Shown one piece after another: positions 43,531 through 52,647 of a DNA stretch of 64,000 nt. The notes under the pieces are model-generated. The model did no database searches. It saw nothing but the letters and a program-made list of their open reading frames with translations, and was not told where the DNA came from. The translations under genes and the position numbers were made by a program. The stretch is from NCBI GenBank assembly GCA_035526335.1, contig DATLCN010000017.1:1-64000 (forward strand). Direction: 5' to 3'. This stretch comes from GCA-2861595 sp035526335 (GTDB lineage: Bacteria > Actinomycetota > Acidimicrobiia > Acidimicrobiales > GCA-2861595). Within the stretch, counting starts at the first letter, position 1; each line of letters starts with the position of its first letter.

Positions 43531-45437
43531 GTGCCCGAGGGTACAACAGAGGCGGGCGGAGCGCCAGAGCTACCGACATCTGCACCTGCGTCACCCGCCA
43601 GCCTCCTCACGATCCACCGGCTGCGCAGGAACCGGACGATCGGGTTCGGGCGCAAATCCGCGCTAACCACGAACGACCTCTGTGTGGGGTCGGCCTGCCG
43701 GATCCGCCGCCCGACCACGGCGGTGAGCGAGTCCCGAGCCGTCCCTGCCTGACGAATCCAGTTCAGCCGGTATCGACCGTCGGGGGCCACCGAATCAGGG
43801 AGCAGATAGTCGAAGACCACACGCTGCTCGGCCCTCGGGTGCACGTCGAGAGCCTGGGAGAAGACGCGGTAGGAGCCATCGTCTGCCCTTCCGTCGTCGC
43901 GTTGGCCCGGCCGCGCTGTGAGCAGCTGGGACCGCCGGGGGACGTAGACCCGGAGGAAGCCGTTGTAATAGGGGTTCAGGTTCTCCTCCGGCGCCGCCTC
44001 GTTCCGCACGACCACCTCGAGATGAGCGAGCAGGTCACCGCCATCGCGGCGCACCCGGTACGTCACCTCCTTCGTCACCCCGAGGTTGGCCTTGCTGGCG
44101 GACAGGTTGGCATCGACCAGCATCAGGAAGTCACGGTCAGCAGCGGGAAGGCGGCCGGACCAAGCGGAGTGCTGCACCACCCCCTGCAGGGCGGGGTCGG
44201 CGAACCAGATCTGGATGTCGCCGGCGCCGACCGAGGCGTCGACGGCGCGGGCCACGCCGGCGAACTCACCGGCAGGCAGGTCGAACAGGCGGCCGAACAC
44301 CACGTTGGCCAGCTCGATCAGAAACTTCTTGCGAGGCTCGTCCAGCGGCCGTTTCAGCTCCACCTCGTAGAGCGACCGCCGCTCGAAGCCCTCCTCGACC
44401 ACCGGTTCCGGGTAACCGGGCACCTGGAGCGGGCCCATGGCGCCGACCAGGCGGGCGATGGCGAGCTCCGTGATGGCGACCACGCCATCGACATCACCCC
44501 CTCCTTGCCGCTTGAACATCTCCCGGGCGGTCTGGCCCGTGGTGGGGAAATCGGGCCACCAGTTGACGTTGGACAGCCCCCACCACCGCGGCAACCACGG
44601 TTCGAGGTCCCTGGGAGGCTCGAGCCTGGGCTGGGGCTCGGGCAGGTTCTCGGTGGCGTCGTAGCGCTCGAGGGTGACGTTTCCGGCCGAGAAATGGAGA
44701 ACGCCGTACGAGCCGACGTACCCGCCGGTGGGCCGCAACTCCAGCGAGTCCTGCGAGAGCAACAGGAGACGGGTCTCACGCCCCGAAGCGGTGAGGCTGG
44801 CGATGACGCCGAGTCCCCGCCGAGCACCTGCGACCTCCTGCCGTCCGCGCTTCACCTCCGAAGCCAGCTTCGACGCCAGACGCGATACCGGGGGTAGAGC
44901 GGCGCCGGACGGGCCTCTCAAGAACCTGCCTGCCGCCCGCAGGTGCCGTTCAGCCAAAGCCAGATCCGCTGCTGCCTCTGTGGCGGAAGCATGCAACCCC
45001 GCCAGGTCGTGACCGTTCAGGCTGGCAGTGGCCGAAGTGGGCAGCGAAGCACTGACCTCGGCCAATGTCATGCCCGCGGCGACCACTTCCACACCCGCCC
45101 GTGTGACGTCGACGATCGCCTTCGAGGGACTGCCCAGCAGAGGTACGGCCCGAAAAGGCCTACCCAGCGGGAATTTGTCGGCTTGCCCGCGGGCGGCTGC
45201 AAGCTCCCGGGCGGCACGATCCAGTTCCTTTCGTGCCCCGCTGCCGTCACCTTCGGCCAGCGACGTCCGGGCCGTGCTGAGGCTGATCTTGGCGATCTCG
45301 AGGTGGTGCCTTGCCGATGACAGCTGGGTGACGGCCCAGAGGCCCAGGACGCCGGTCACGACTGTCGTCAACGTGAGCGTCATCCGCGACGGACCGCGTC
45401 GCCGTCGATGGACAACCCCCCGCCCGGACCCGACCAC
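43527..45437 (-). CDS. DUF4012 protein, membrane-anchored, exopolysaccharide-linked
   Basis: 636 residues. One N-terminal membrane helix (LTLTTVVTGVLGLWAVTQL) follows a basic stretch; ATG 18 codons in (MTLTLTT) may be the true start. A helical region (~45-200) precedes the DUF4012 core: LLLLSQDSLELRPTGGYVGSYGVLHFSAGNVTLERYDATENL, NVNWWPDFPTTGQTAREMFKRQGGGDVDGVVAI. A beta-rich C-terminal domain (VTYRVRRDGGDLLAHLEVVVRNEA) follows. DUF4012 genes occur in actinobacterial polysaccharide clusters. The fold recalls LytR-CpsA-Psr-like proteins, but the activity is not established. Confidence 0.88.
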   Translation of the reverse strand: MVGSGRGVVHRRRRGPSRMTLTLTTVVTGVLGLWAVTQLSSARHHLEIAKISLSTARTSLAEGDGSGARKELDRAARELAAARGQADKFPLGRPFRAVPLLGSPSKAIVDVTRAGVEVVAAGMTLAEVSASLPTSATASLNGHDLAGLHASATEAAADLALAERHLRAAGRFLRGPSGAALPPVSRLASKLASEVKRGRQEVAGARRGLGVIASLTASGRETRLLLLSQDSLELRPTGGYVGSYGVLHFSAGNVTLERYDATENLPEPQPRLEPPRDLEPWLPRWWGLSNVNWWPDFPTTGQTAREMFKRQGGGDVDGVVAITELAIARLVGAMGPLQVPGYPEPVVEEGFERRSLYEVELKRPLDEPRKKFLIELANVVFGRLFDLPAGEFAGVARAVDASVGAGDIQIWFADPALQGVVQHSAWSGRLPAADRDFLMLVDANLSASKANLGVTKEVTYRVRRDGGDLLAHLEVVVRNEAAPEENLNPYYNGFLRVYVPRRSQLLTARPGQRDDGRADDGSYRVFSQALDVHPRAEQRVVFDYLLPDSVAPDGRYRLNWIRQAGTARDSLTAVVGRRIRQADPTQRSFVVSADLRPNPIVRFLRSRWIVRRLAGDAGADVGSSGAPPASVVPSGT

Positions 45438-45595
45438 TCACCCAAGGTAACGCATCGGGTACGGCCCCTCGCTGAGGACGACAAGGCCCCGGCCACACGA
45501 CGACCAGGGGTTACCGTACGAACAATGCTCGCTCCATCACGCTCCGGAAAACTGCCGATGGCGCTGATCCTGACGTTGCGGGTCAGGACGTCCCG

Positions 45596-46678
45596 TTGAG
45601 GATCGCCATCCTCTGGAAGCAACTGTCCGGGTACGCCATGGCAAGCTTCCGGGCGCTTGCCGCTGAGGGTGTCGAGGTGTTCCTGGTCCATCCGTCCGCC
45701 AAAGCTGAGGCGCCTTTCGACGATCGCCAAATGGAACACGATTTTCCCGGGTTTTACTGGGTCGACAGTCCCGACGAGAGGCGCCTGCGGGCCGAGGTCG
45801 CCGCTTTCGGTCCTGACGCGCTGCTCGTCTCGTCGTGGGATGTGAGCGGCTACCGCCACGTCTCACGGTCGATGAACGGCCGCGCCCTGCGTGTTCTGTG
45901 CATGGACAACCAGTGGCTCGGCACAGCCAAGCAATGGGCGGGCCGCCTGGTGTCGCCCGGACTCATTCGTCCGGCCTATGACGTCGCATTCGTTCCGGCG
46001 GAACGGCAGGCGGCGTTCGCCAGGCGGCTGGGGTTTGCGGACGATCGGCTTCTCTGGGGCCTCTACACCTGTGACCACGACGCGTTCTCGAGAGTGGCCG
46101 GCGACTCCGACGCACGCACCCTCTCGCCTCGATTCCTCTTCGCCGGCCGCTTGGCGCCCGAGAAGGGCGTCGACGTCTTGGCCACCGCCTATCAACGCTA
46201 TCGGGAGATGACAGAGTCACCGTGGCCGATGACCATCTGCGGCACTGGGCCGCTGGCCTCTACACTCAGCCTGATCCCGGGCGTCGAGACGCTGGGCTTC
46301 GTCCAGCCGGGCGATCTTCCCACAGTGTTCTCCAGGGCGACCTGCCTCGTGCTCCCATCGACCTTCGAGCCCTGGGGTGTCGTAGTTCACGAGGCCACCG
46401 CTGCCGGCCTCTCGGTGATCTGCACGTCCGCCTGTGGCGCCTCGACCCGGCTCGTGCTCGACGGCTACAACGGGGCCCTGATCGCGCCTGGTGACGCCGG
46501 CGGGCTGGCCGGCGCGATGGCGCGCATCGCCGGGGCGGACGCCGAGTCCACGGCCGAGATGGGCCGGCGCAGCGTGGAGCTGGCGAGACAGTTCACCCCC
46601 CAGCGCTGGGCGCGGTACCTGGTCGAGCGGCTTCCTCAACTCCAGGCGGGCTTCGAAACCAGACGAGCCGAACCGTGA
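45596..46678 (+). CDS. GT4-family glycosyltransferase
   Basis: 360 residues from TTG 45596 (no better start in frame; upstream is a stop). GT-B fold: the N-terminal half ends near VAFVPAERQAAFARRLGF; the C-terminal half starts PRFLFAGRLAPEKGVDVLATAYQ and contains ICGTGPL and the E-x7-E motif (FEPWGVVVHEATAAG). It would transfer a nucleotide-activated sugar to the growing repeat unit. The acceptor is unknown. Downstream it overlaps the next glycosyltransferase by GTGA. Confidence 0.9.
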   Translation: MRIAILWKQLSGYAMASFRALAAEGVEVFLVHPSAKAEAPFDDRQMEHDFPGFYWVDSPDERRLRAEVAAFGPDALLVSSWDVSGYRHVSRSMNGRALRVLCMDNQWLGTAKQWAGRLVSPGLIRPAYDVAFVPAERQAAFARRLGFADDRLLWGLYTCDHDAFSRVAGDSDARTLSPRFLFAGRLAPEKGVDVLATAYQRYREMTESPWPMTICGTGPLASTLSLIPGVETLGFVQPGDLPTVFSRATCLVLPSTFEPWGVVVHEATAAGLSVICTSACGASTRLVLDGYNGALIAPGDAGGLAGAMARIAGADAESTAEMGRRSVELARQFTPQRWARYLVERLPQLQAGFETRRAEP

Positions 46679-47799
46679 AAGGGCTTCGCATAACCATCAA
46701 CACCCTGTCGGTCACGATGGGAAACGAAGGGATCCGAACCATGCTCGTCGGCCTCGTGCCGGCACTCGCACGGGCCGGGCCCGACCACAGGTTCCGCCTG
46801 ATCTGCAGCCGGGCCAATGTCGGTCTCTTCACCGACGCGGGAGAAGCGGTCGAGCGAGTGGTCCTCTCCACACGCCGGCGACGGTCGCTGGTGCGGATCT
46901 GGCAGGACCAGGCCGTCGTGCCTTGGCTCGTCGCGAGGCGAACGGATGTCCTGTTCACCCCTTCCAGTGTCGGCAGCATCGCTACGGGCGTCCCGCAAGT
47001 GGTGGCGATGCAGACCCTTTTGGCGCTGCCGTCGATCCGCCGGCAAGGCGGTGGCCGGCTCTCGGCTCCCCATCGCTTCTACTACGGCCCGATCATGCGG
47101 CTGTCACACCGCCGGGCGACCGTGGTGACACCTACAACGGAGTACCTCGCCCAGCAGCTGATCGCGGACACCCGCATACCTTCTGAAAAGGTGGAATCCA
47201 TACTGTTGGGTATCGAGCCCATGGCATTGAAACCTGCGAAGGACGGGAACTACGCCCTTGTCGTGGGCACGTTGTGGCCCTACAAGAACGTCGGCACGCT
47301 CATCGACGCCCTTGCCATCGCCCGGACGCGTCTGCCCGGGCGGTTCCGGCTGCTCGTGGCAGGGCGGGACCCCGACGGCCGCCAGATGCCGGCTCTTCGC
47401 GCCCGCGCCGCCACCGGCAACGTGGAGCACGAGGTGGAGTTCCTCGGCCACGTGGAGGGTCCACCTCTCGATGAGCTCTACCGCAACGCCACCGTCGTGG
47501 TGTTCCCCTCGCGGCTGGAGGGCTTCGGACTCCCCGCCCTCGAGGCCATGGCGAGGGGCGTCCCGGTGATCGCCTCCAATCGGACGGCGCTCCCCGAGGT
47601 TGTGGGCGACGCCGGCCTTCTGGTCGATCCGGATGATGCCCAGGAGCTGGCGGACCGCCTGGCCGAGGTGGCGAGCGATCCCGATCTACGGGAGCGGTTG
47701 TCGGCCGCGGGGCGGCGGCGCGCCGACGAGCTGTCCTGGGACCGCGCCGCCAGGTCCTACATCAGGCTGTTCGAGCGCGTGGCGGCGGGCAAGCCGTGA
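46675..47799 (+). CDS. GT4-family glycosyltransferase
   Basis: 374 residues from GTG 46675 (GTGA overlap). GT-B fold. Conserved pieces: VVTPTTEYLAQQL, NYALVVGTLWPYKNVGTLIDAL, RLLVAGRDPDGR, EFLGHVEGPPLDELYRNA and the E-x7-E motif SRLEGFGLPALEAMARGVPVIAS. Similar to mannosyl/rhamnosyl transferases of exopolysaccharide clusters; specificity is not readable. Middle gene of a three-gene coupled set with the upstream GT4 and the FkbM methyltransferase. Confidence 0.92.
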   Translation: MKGLRITINTLSVTMGNEGIRTMLVGLVPALARAGPDHRFRLICSRANVGLFTDAGEAVERVVLSTRRRRSLVRIWQDQAVVPWLVARRTDVLFTPSSVGSIATGVPQVVAMQTLLALPSIRRQGGGRLSAPHRFYYGPIMRLSHRRATVVTPTTEYLAQQLIADTRIPSEKVESILLGIEPMALKPAKDGNYALVVGTLWPYKNVGTLIDALAIARTRLPGRFRLLVAGRDPDGRQMPALRARAATGNVEHEVEFLGHVEGPPLDELYRNATVVVFPSRLEGFGLPALEAMARGVPVIASNRTALPEVVGDAGLLVDPDDAQELADRLAEVASDPDLRERLSAAGRRRADELSWDRAARSYIRLFERVAAGKP

Positions 47800-48563
47800 G
47801 GGCTCCGGAGAGAGTGCTCGCGGCTGGAGTAGACGCCGTCGATCGGGTCGCTCGCCTGGCCGACGTCGTCATGTCGCCCGGAGGCATGAGAGCCATGCGG
47901 CGATCTCGGCCGTTCTCGGTGGCATCCTTCCGGCTGGTGGCCGGCATCGCCGCCGAGGGACTCAGCTTCGCCACCATCGTCGACGTCGGCGCCAATGTCG
48001 GCCAGTTCTCGGCAGCGGCGCTGGCCCGCTGGCCCCGATCGGTCATCTTGGCGTTCGAGCCGCTGCCCGAGCCGGCCGAGCACCTGCGCCGTTCGCTCGC
48101 CAGGTCGGAGACGGCGGAGGTGCACGTCATCGCGGTCGGCGACCGGGACGGCGTCACGACCTTTCACCCCCACCCGTACACCCTTTCCTCCTCGATCCTT
48201 CCGGTGAGGCCCGAGACCAGGGGGCGATACCGCTGGGCCGAGGAGGGTCAAGCGACCGAGGTCCCCTTGTGCCGGCTCGACACCTCCCTGCGTGGGCGAC
48301 ACCTGGAGCGACCGGTCCTGCTGAAGCTCGACGTCCAGGGGTTCGAGCTGAAGGCGCTGGTCGGAGCCATCGACCTCCTCCAGCAGGTGGACGCCATCGT
48401 GCTGGAGCAGTCGTTCGAGCGCTACTACGAGGACCAGCCGCTGTTCACTGAAACGAACCACTTTCTCGAGCAGCTGGGCTGGTATCTGGCGCGGCCTCTG
48501 GACTGGCGCCGGGAATCGGGCCGGGTGGTCGAGATCGACTGCCTGTACCGACCGGGAGGGTGA
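47796..48563 (+). CDS. FkbM-family methyltransferase
   Basis: 255 residues from GTG 47796 (GTGA overlap). SAM-binding motif IVDVGANVGQFSAAAL (~62-77), FEPLPEPAEHLRRSL, and LKLDVQGFELKALVGA...IVLEQSFERYY, the FkbM pattern. Such enzymes methylate sugar hydroxyls in polysaccharides or glycolipids, which fits its place after two glycosyltransferases. The following 148 bases before corA hold nothing I can name. Confidence 0.9.
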   Translation: MRAPERVLAAGVDAVDRVARLADVVMSPGGMRAMRRSRPFSVASFRLVAGIAAEGLSFATIVDVGANVGQFSAAALARWPRSVILAFEPLPEPAEHLRRSLARSETAEVHVIAVGDRDGVTTFHPHPYTLSSSILPVRPETRGRYRWAEEGQATEVPLCRLDTSLRGRHLERPVLLKLDVQGFELKALVGAIDLLQQVDAIVLEQSFERYYEDQPLFTETNHFLEQLGWYLARPLDWRRESGRVVEIDCLYRPGG

Positions 48564-48711
48564 GCGCGGGTTCCGACGCTCCGGGCGGCCCCGGGTCCAC
48601 GCCCACCCGCAATTCCGGGCCCCCTGCCCGAGCGTGCCGGACAGCGCCGCCGCTCCGGCCACGTAGAACCCCGTCGCCACCCCGACCGGCGGCACCGACC
48701 TCCCAAGGCAA

Positions 48712-49746
48712 ATGAGCAATCGGGCCATGTCCGGTCGGCCGGGGCAGCGGTCAGAGGCCAGACTGGACTCGATGATCGTCGACTGCGCCGTCTACGAGTC
48801 CGGCGTCCGCATGCAGGGCGAACTGCAGCTGGAGAACGCCTTGGAGGCGAGCCGGACCAACCCCGACAGCTTCGTCTGGGTCGGGCTGGCCGAGCCTGAC
48901 GCTGCTGAGTTCGATTCGGTCGCTGCCGAGTTCGACCTTCATCCGCTCGCCGTGGAGGATGCCATCCACGCCCACCAACGGCCCAAGCTCGAGATGTACG
49001 GGAGGACGATGTTCGTCGTGCTGAAGGCGGCCGCCTACGTCGGCCACGAGGATGCCATCGAATTGAGCGAGGTCATGCTTTTCCTGGGCGACCGCTTCCT
49101 CGTCTCCGTGCGTCACGGGCCGAGCAGCGTGCTGTCCGATGTGCGCTCCCGACTGGAGTCGGACCCCGAGCGACTGAAGGCGGGCGGGGTGGGGGTTCTC
49201 CACGCTGTGCTCGACCAGGTGGTCGACAACTACGCAATGGTGCTCAGCCGGTTCGACGAGGACGTGGACGAGGTCGAGCGGGCGGTCTTCTCGACCGGAC
49301 GCGACAACCACGCCGAGCGCCTGTACAAGCTGAAGCGGGAGGTCCTCGAGTTCCGCCAAGCCGTCATCCCGCTGATCGACCCACTGGAGGATCTGGCCAG
49401 CGGACAGCTCACGACAGCCGACATGAGCCTGCTCGAGTACTTCCGGGATGTGCACGACCACGTCCAGCGGGTGGCCGATCGGATCGAGGCGGTGGACAAC
49501 CTGCTGGCCAGCGCGCTGAACGCCAACCTGGCCCAGGTCGGCGTCCGCCAGAACGAGGACATGCGCAAGATCTCGGCCTGGGTGGCCATCATCGCCCTGC
49601 CCACGATGATCGCCGGCATCTACGGGATGAACTTCGACCACATGCCCGAGCTCGGCTGGTCCCTCGGTTATCCCTTCGCCGTCTCGTTGATGGTGCTCAC
49701 CTCGGCGAGCCTCTTCGTCATGTTCCGCCGGCGCGACTGGCTCTGA
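48712..49746 (+). CDS. corA: CorA-type Mg2+/Co2+ transporter
   Basis: 344 residues from ATG 48712. A large cytoplasmic N-terminal domain (~1-280) with helices rich in D/E, then two C-terminal membrane helices with the signature IYGMNFDHMPEL (GMN) between them. Forms a pentameric channel for Mg2+ uptake. ATG 48727 or 48769 are alternative starts within the first 20 codons. Confidence 0.95.
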   Translation: MSNRAMSGRPGQRSEARLDSMIVDCAVYESGVRMQGELQLENALEASRTNPDSFVWVGLAEPDAAEFDSVAAEFDLHPLAVEDAIHAHQRPKLEMYGRTMFVVLKAAAYVGHEDAIELSEVMLFLGDRFLVSVRHGPSSVLSDVRSRLESDPERLKAGGVGVLHAVLDQVVDNYAMVLSRFDEDVDEVERAVFSTGRDNHAERLYKLKREVLEFRQAVIPLIDPLEDLASGQLTTADMSLLEYFRDVHDHVQRVADRIEAVDNLLASALNANLAQVGVRQNEDMRKISAWVAIIALPTMIAGIYGMNFDHMPELGWSLGYPFAVSLMVLTSASLFVMFRRRDWL

Positions 49747-49748
49747 AA

Positions 49749-49767
49749 ACCGGTCCCCCGAACCGGT
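49749..49767. terminator. possible bidirectional hairpin between corA and the fusion gene
   Basis: Two copies of ACCGGT separated by seven bases form a 6-bp stem in the 26-base gap between convergent stops. No U-run follows on either strand, so termination is only plausible. Confidence 0.3.
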
Positions 49768-49772
49768 CGCCC

Positions 49773-52403
49773 TCACCCGGCGGCGGCTGTTCGCCGGGTC
49801 CGAGCACGATCCCGAGCTCGTCGACTTCCTGAAGGCGCGGGCTCCTCAGGACCAAAGGGTGGTGGCGCTGTGGTGGCCCGGCGCGGCGTAGCGCCATTTC
49901 GTCGAAAGCCGCCCGCCGGCGCTTCTGATCGCATCACCCGCCGGGCCACGAACCACATGGCGACGCCGGCCAGGATGGAGCCGCCGAGGGCCACAGCCGG
50001 TCCGTGAAAACGCGACAGCGGCGGATACACGTCCCAGTGCGTCAGGTAGATGTACAACGAGGCCCCGCCCACCGCGCACACGAGGCGGTTCAGCGGCCAC
50101 GGGACGGGCAGGGTGGGCACCCACACGACGAGCAGGATCCCCACGACGACGATCGCCTCGCGATGGGGATCACCGAAGAAGTTGGGCACCGCCCCCATCA
50201 CCAGAAGCGAGACAATCAGGCGCTCCACCGAGTTCGTCGTCCGAGCCGCTGCCCATCCGAGGGCGAACAACCAGAACACCTCGTGGGGTCGCGAGGTTCT
50301 CTGGTGGGCCATCCCAGCTTCGACCAGATCCGAGCGGACCACCAGTCCCACGAACACGGCGGCCAGGGCGACGGAGAAGGGCCACCGCCGCTCCACGCGA
50401 CGGATCCCCCCGATGGCGAAGACCAAGGAGACGACGACGAGAATCTGCACGAGCGCCTCGACGTACCAGTAGCCCCACAGCGCCGTCGGAGAGCCGAACT
50501 GCCCGTTGAGAAGCAGTGCCGACGGCCAGCTGTACTTGTCACCGATGGCCACGACGAGTCCGATCCAGCACATGGCCGGCAGTGCGATCCTGGCGATGCT
50601 CGAGATCTTGTTCCTGGCGCGGAGCTGGAATCGGGCGAAGTTGAAGCCGGCGACAGCGAGCAGCGTGTGCGCTCCTCCCGGAACGTGCCACAGCTTGGTG
50701 TGGGTGCCGACGACCAGCACGATGGCCAGGGCCCGCAGCACGATCGTGGTCTCGGTCTGCCGGACGAGACGGCGCCGACCGGGCGAAGGCGAGAGCCGGC
50801 CCACCGGAGTGGTGTGCCACTCTCGGGGCAGGTAGCCGAGGATCTCCTCGAGGCGAAGCGACATCTCGACATAGGAGAGGGAGTCTCCGCCGAGGCTCAC
50901 GAAGGAGTCCTCGCCGCAGGCGTCGACCTCCAGGATCTCAGCGAACGCTGCCCGGATTGCCGCTGCGTGGTCGGACGACCTCGATGCAGGGGGGCGGGCC
51001 CACCTGGGCTGCGCACCACCACCCTCTGGGGCACGCCGACGGACAGCCAGGTGGTCCGGCTTGCCGTTCCGCAAACGGGGCAACTCGTCGAACTCGACAA
51101 CCACGATCCGGTGGCGGGGAAGACCGAGCTGCGCGCTCACCAGTCCCGCGACGGCGACCGTGCCGGCGCCGGCCTCGACCGCGACCACCACGTGGCTGTC
51201 GTCGCCCGTGCACATGGCGGTCCATCCCGCCCGGGCCAGCAGGCGCTCGACCCGGTCGAGATCGATGCGCAGGCCGAACAACTTTACGAACCGACTGGTC
51301 CTGCCCATCACCTCATAGAGACCCTCGGGCGTACGACGGGCCAGGTCGCCGGTGAAGAGCGCCTCCACGCTGGCCCCGAGAGCGAGATCGTCGGGCTGCT
51401 CGGCGTATCCCAGCATGACGTTGGGCCCTCGGTACACCAGCTCCCCGACACCGTCGTCATCGGGACGGTCGATGGTGAAGGCTCCGCCCGGGATGGGGAC
51501 ACCGATGGATCGGGGATGTGACGCGGCGAGGTCGGGCGGCAGATAGGCCATGCGGGCGGTGGCCTCGGTCTGGCCGTACATCACGAAGAAGTCCCACCCA
51601 CAGCGCTGGCCGAGGTCGGCATAACTGCGGACCTTCGCGGGGTCCAGACGGCCCCCCGCCTGCGTTACGTGGCGCAGAGACGGCAGCGACATGGAAGCGA
51701 ACCCGACCCGGTCCAGCAGGTCGAAGGTGTGGGGCACGCCGGCGAAGCTCGTGGCCCCGGAGGCGGTGAAGAGGTCCCAGAAGCAGTCGTCGACGACGGA
51801 CAGCTCGGTGAGCACCAGGCCGGCGCCAGCCTGGAGGTGGCTGTTGACGACCGACAGGCCATAGCAGTACGGCATCGGAAGCGTGGTGGCGGCACGGTGG
51901 TGTTCGGTGATGCCGAGGTAATCGACGATGGACGTGGCGTTGGCCCGCACATTCTGGCGGGAGAGGCGCACGAGCTTGGCCGATCCCGTCGATCCGGACG
52001 TGCACAGCAGCAGGGCGAGGTCGGGATGAAGCTCGTGGGCCGACCGGCCCCGGCGCTCCTCGATGACCAGGCCCTGGCTCGCCCTGATCACGACATCGGG
52101 GTCGTACGCCGAGGCCAGGGCGCGGGTGCTCTCGTCGTTGTCCGCCGGCGCGAGGAGCACGGGGTGGCCGCCGCGAAGGGCGGCGAGATAGGCCACGACT
52201 GATTCGAACGTGTTGCCGGCGGCGAGGAGGACCAGCCTCCGGCCCGGGCCCAGCCGCGAGACGAGTCGCCCCACCTCGTCGTCGAGCTCGCCGTACGTGA
52301 TGACCCGGCCGGTCGTGAAGAGAGCGGCTCGATCCCCGTGTGTGCCCAGGTCGTCGCAGAAGAGCGGCGCCGCCGATCTCTGATCGGGAACGAGAATGGT
52401 CAC
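49773..52403 (-). CDS. adenylation - carrier protein - membrane acyltransferase fusion
   Basis: 876 residues from ATG 52403. Adenylate-forming domain ~1-460: P-loop LLLCTSGSTGSAK (~132-143), A5 YGQTEATARM (276-285), A7 TGDLARR, A8 GRTSRFVKLFGLRIDLDRVE, A10 LRNGKPDHL with K448. Carrier domain ~478-540: SLGGDSLSYVEMS with the phosphopantetheine Ser508. Then a membrane part ~550-840 with about ten helices that resembles acyltransferase-3: ALAIVLVVGTHTKLW with a His in helix 1, LLAVAGFNFARFQL, and LYIYLTHWDVYP near the end. A basic tail follows. The order suggests that one protein activates an amino or fatty acid, loads it on its carrier and passes it across or at the membrane, like a fused DltA-DltC-acyltransferase. 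Substrate unknown. Confidence 0.9.
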   Translation of the reverse strand: MTILVPDQRSAAPLFCDDLGTHGDRAALFTTGRVITYGELDDEVGRLVSRLGPGRRLVLLAAGNTFESVVAYLAALRGGHPVLLAPADNDESTRALASAYDPDVVIRASQGLVIEERRGRSAHELHPDLALLLCTSGSTGSAKLVRLSRQNVRANATSIVDYLGITEHHRAATTLPMPYCYGLSVVNSHLQAGAGLVLTELSVVDDCFWDLFTASGATSFAGVPHTFDLLDRVGFASMSLPSLRHVTQAGGRLDPAKVRSYADLGQRCGWDFFVMYGQTEATARMAYLPPDLAASHPRSIGVPIPGGAFTIDRPDDDGVGELVYRGPNVMLGYAEQPDDLALGASVEALFTGDLARRTPEGLYEVMGRTSRFVKLFGLRIDLDRVERLLARAGWTAMCTGDDSHVVVAVEAGAGTVAVAGLVSAQLGLPRHRIVVVEFDELPRLRNGKPDHLAVRRRAPEGGGAQPRWARPPASRSSDHAAAIRAAFAEILEVDACGEDSFVSLGGDSLSYVEMSLRLEEILGYLPREWHTTPVGRLSPSPGRRRLVRQTETTIVLRALAIVLVVGTHTKLWHVPGGAHTLLAVAGFNFARFQLRARNKISSIARIALPAMCWIGLVVAIGDKYSWPSALLLNGQFGSPTALWGYWYVEALVQILVVVSLVFAIGGIRRVERRWPFSVALAAVFVGLVVRSDLVEAGMAHQRTSRPHEVFWLFALGWAAARTTNSVERLIVSLLVMGAVPNFFGDPHREAIVVVGILLVVWVPTLPVPWPLNRLVCAVGGASLYIYLTHWDVYPPLSRFHGPAVALGGSILAGVAMWFVARRVMRSEAPAGGFRRNGATPRRATTAPPPFGPEEPAPSGSRRARDRARTRRTAAAG

Positions 52404-52498
52404 TCCCGGCCCCGAGGCTCAAGGACGCGGAGGCAGCCCTTCCACCATTCGCCCAGTTCCCTGCCCCCCACCCCAGCACCACCCATGGGGCCAGATAG

Positions 52499-52510
52499 TA
52501 GGCACGCCTA
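52499..52510. promoter_or_regulatory. palindrome upstream of the fusion gene, possible DtxR/IdeR-like site
   Basis: TAGGC-AC-GCCTA is a perfect 5-bp-arm palindrome ~95 bases before ATG 52403, next to a -10-like TACTAT on the minus strand. Read on the minus strand it is TTAGGCGTGCCTAC, which shares TTAGGC-N3-CCT with the site at the FTR1 start (56241-56254). Iron-regulator binding is an inference. Confidence 0.4.
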
Positions 52511-52647
52511 ATACTTCTTGCAAGGTCGACCGAACACACTGGCGAACCTGCGCCGGCGAGGTGGGGCGAACAGCGATCCAGGTACGCTCCGGCGCCGGAG
52601 CGACGGCCTGGCGGAGGTCACCGGCTTCGGGGTCGGCCAGCCGGCGT

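Noticed and set aside
45408..45599. Short plus-strand frame upstream of the TTG-start glycosyltransferase
   Set aside because: It overlaps the start of the DUF4012 gene and has no recognisable content.
48564..48711. Possible short gene between the FkbM and corA genes
   Set aside because: No frame has a start with ribosome site and sensible composition.
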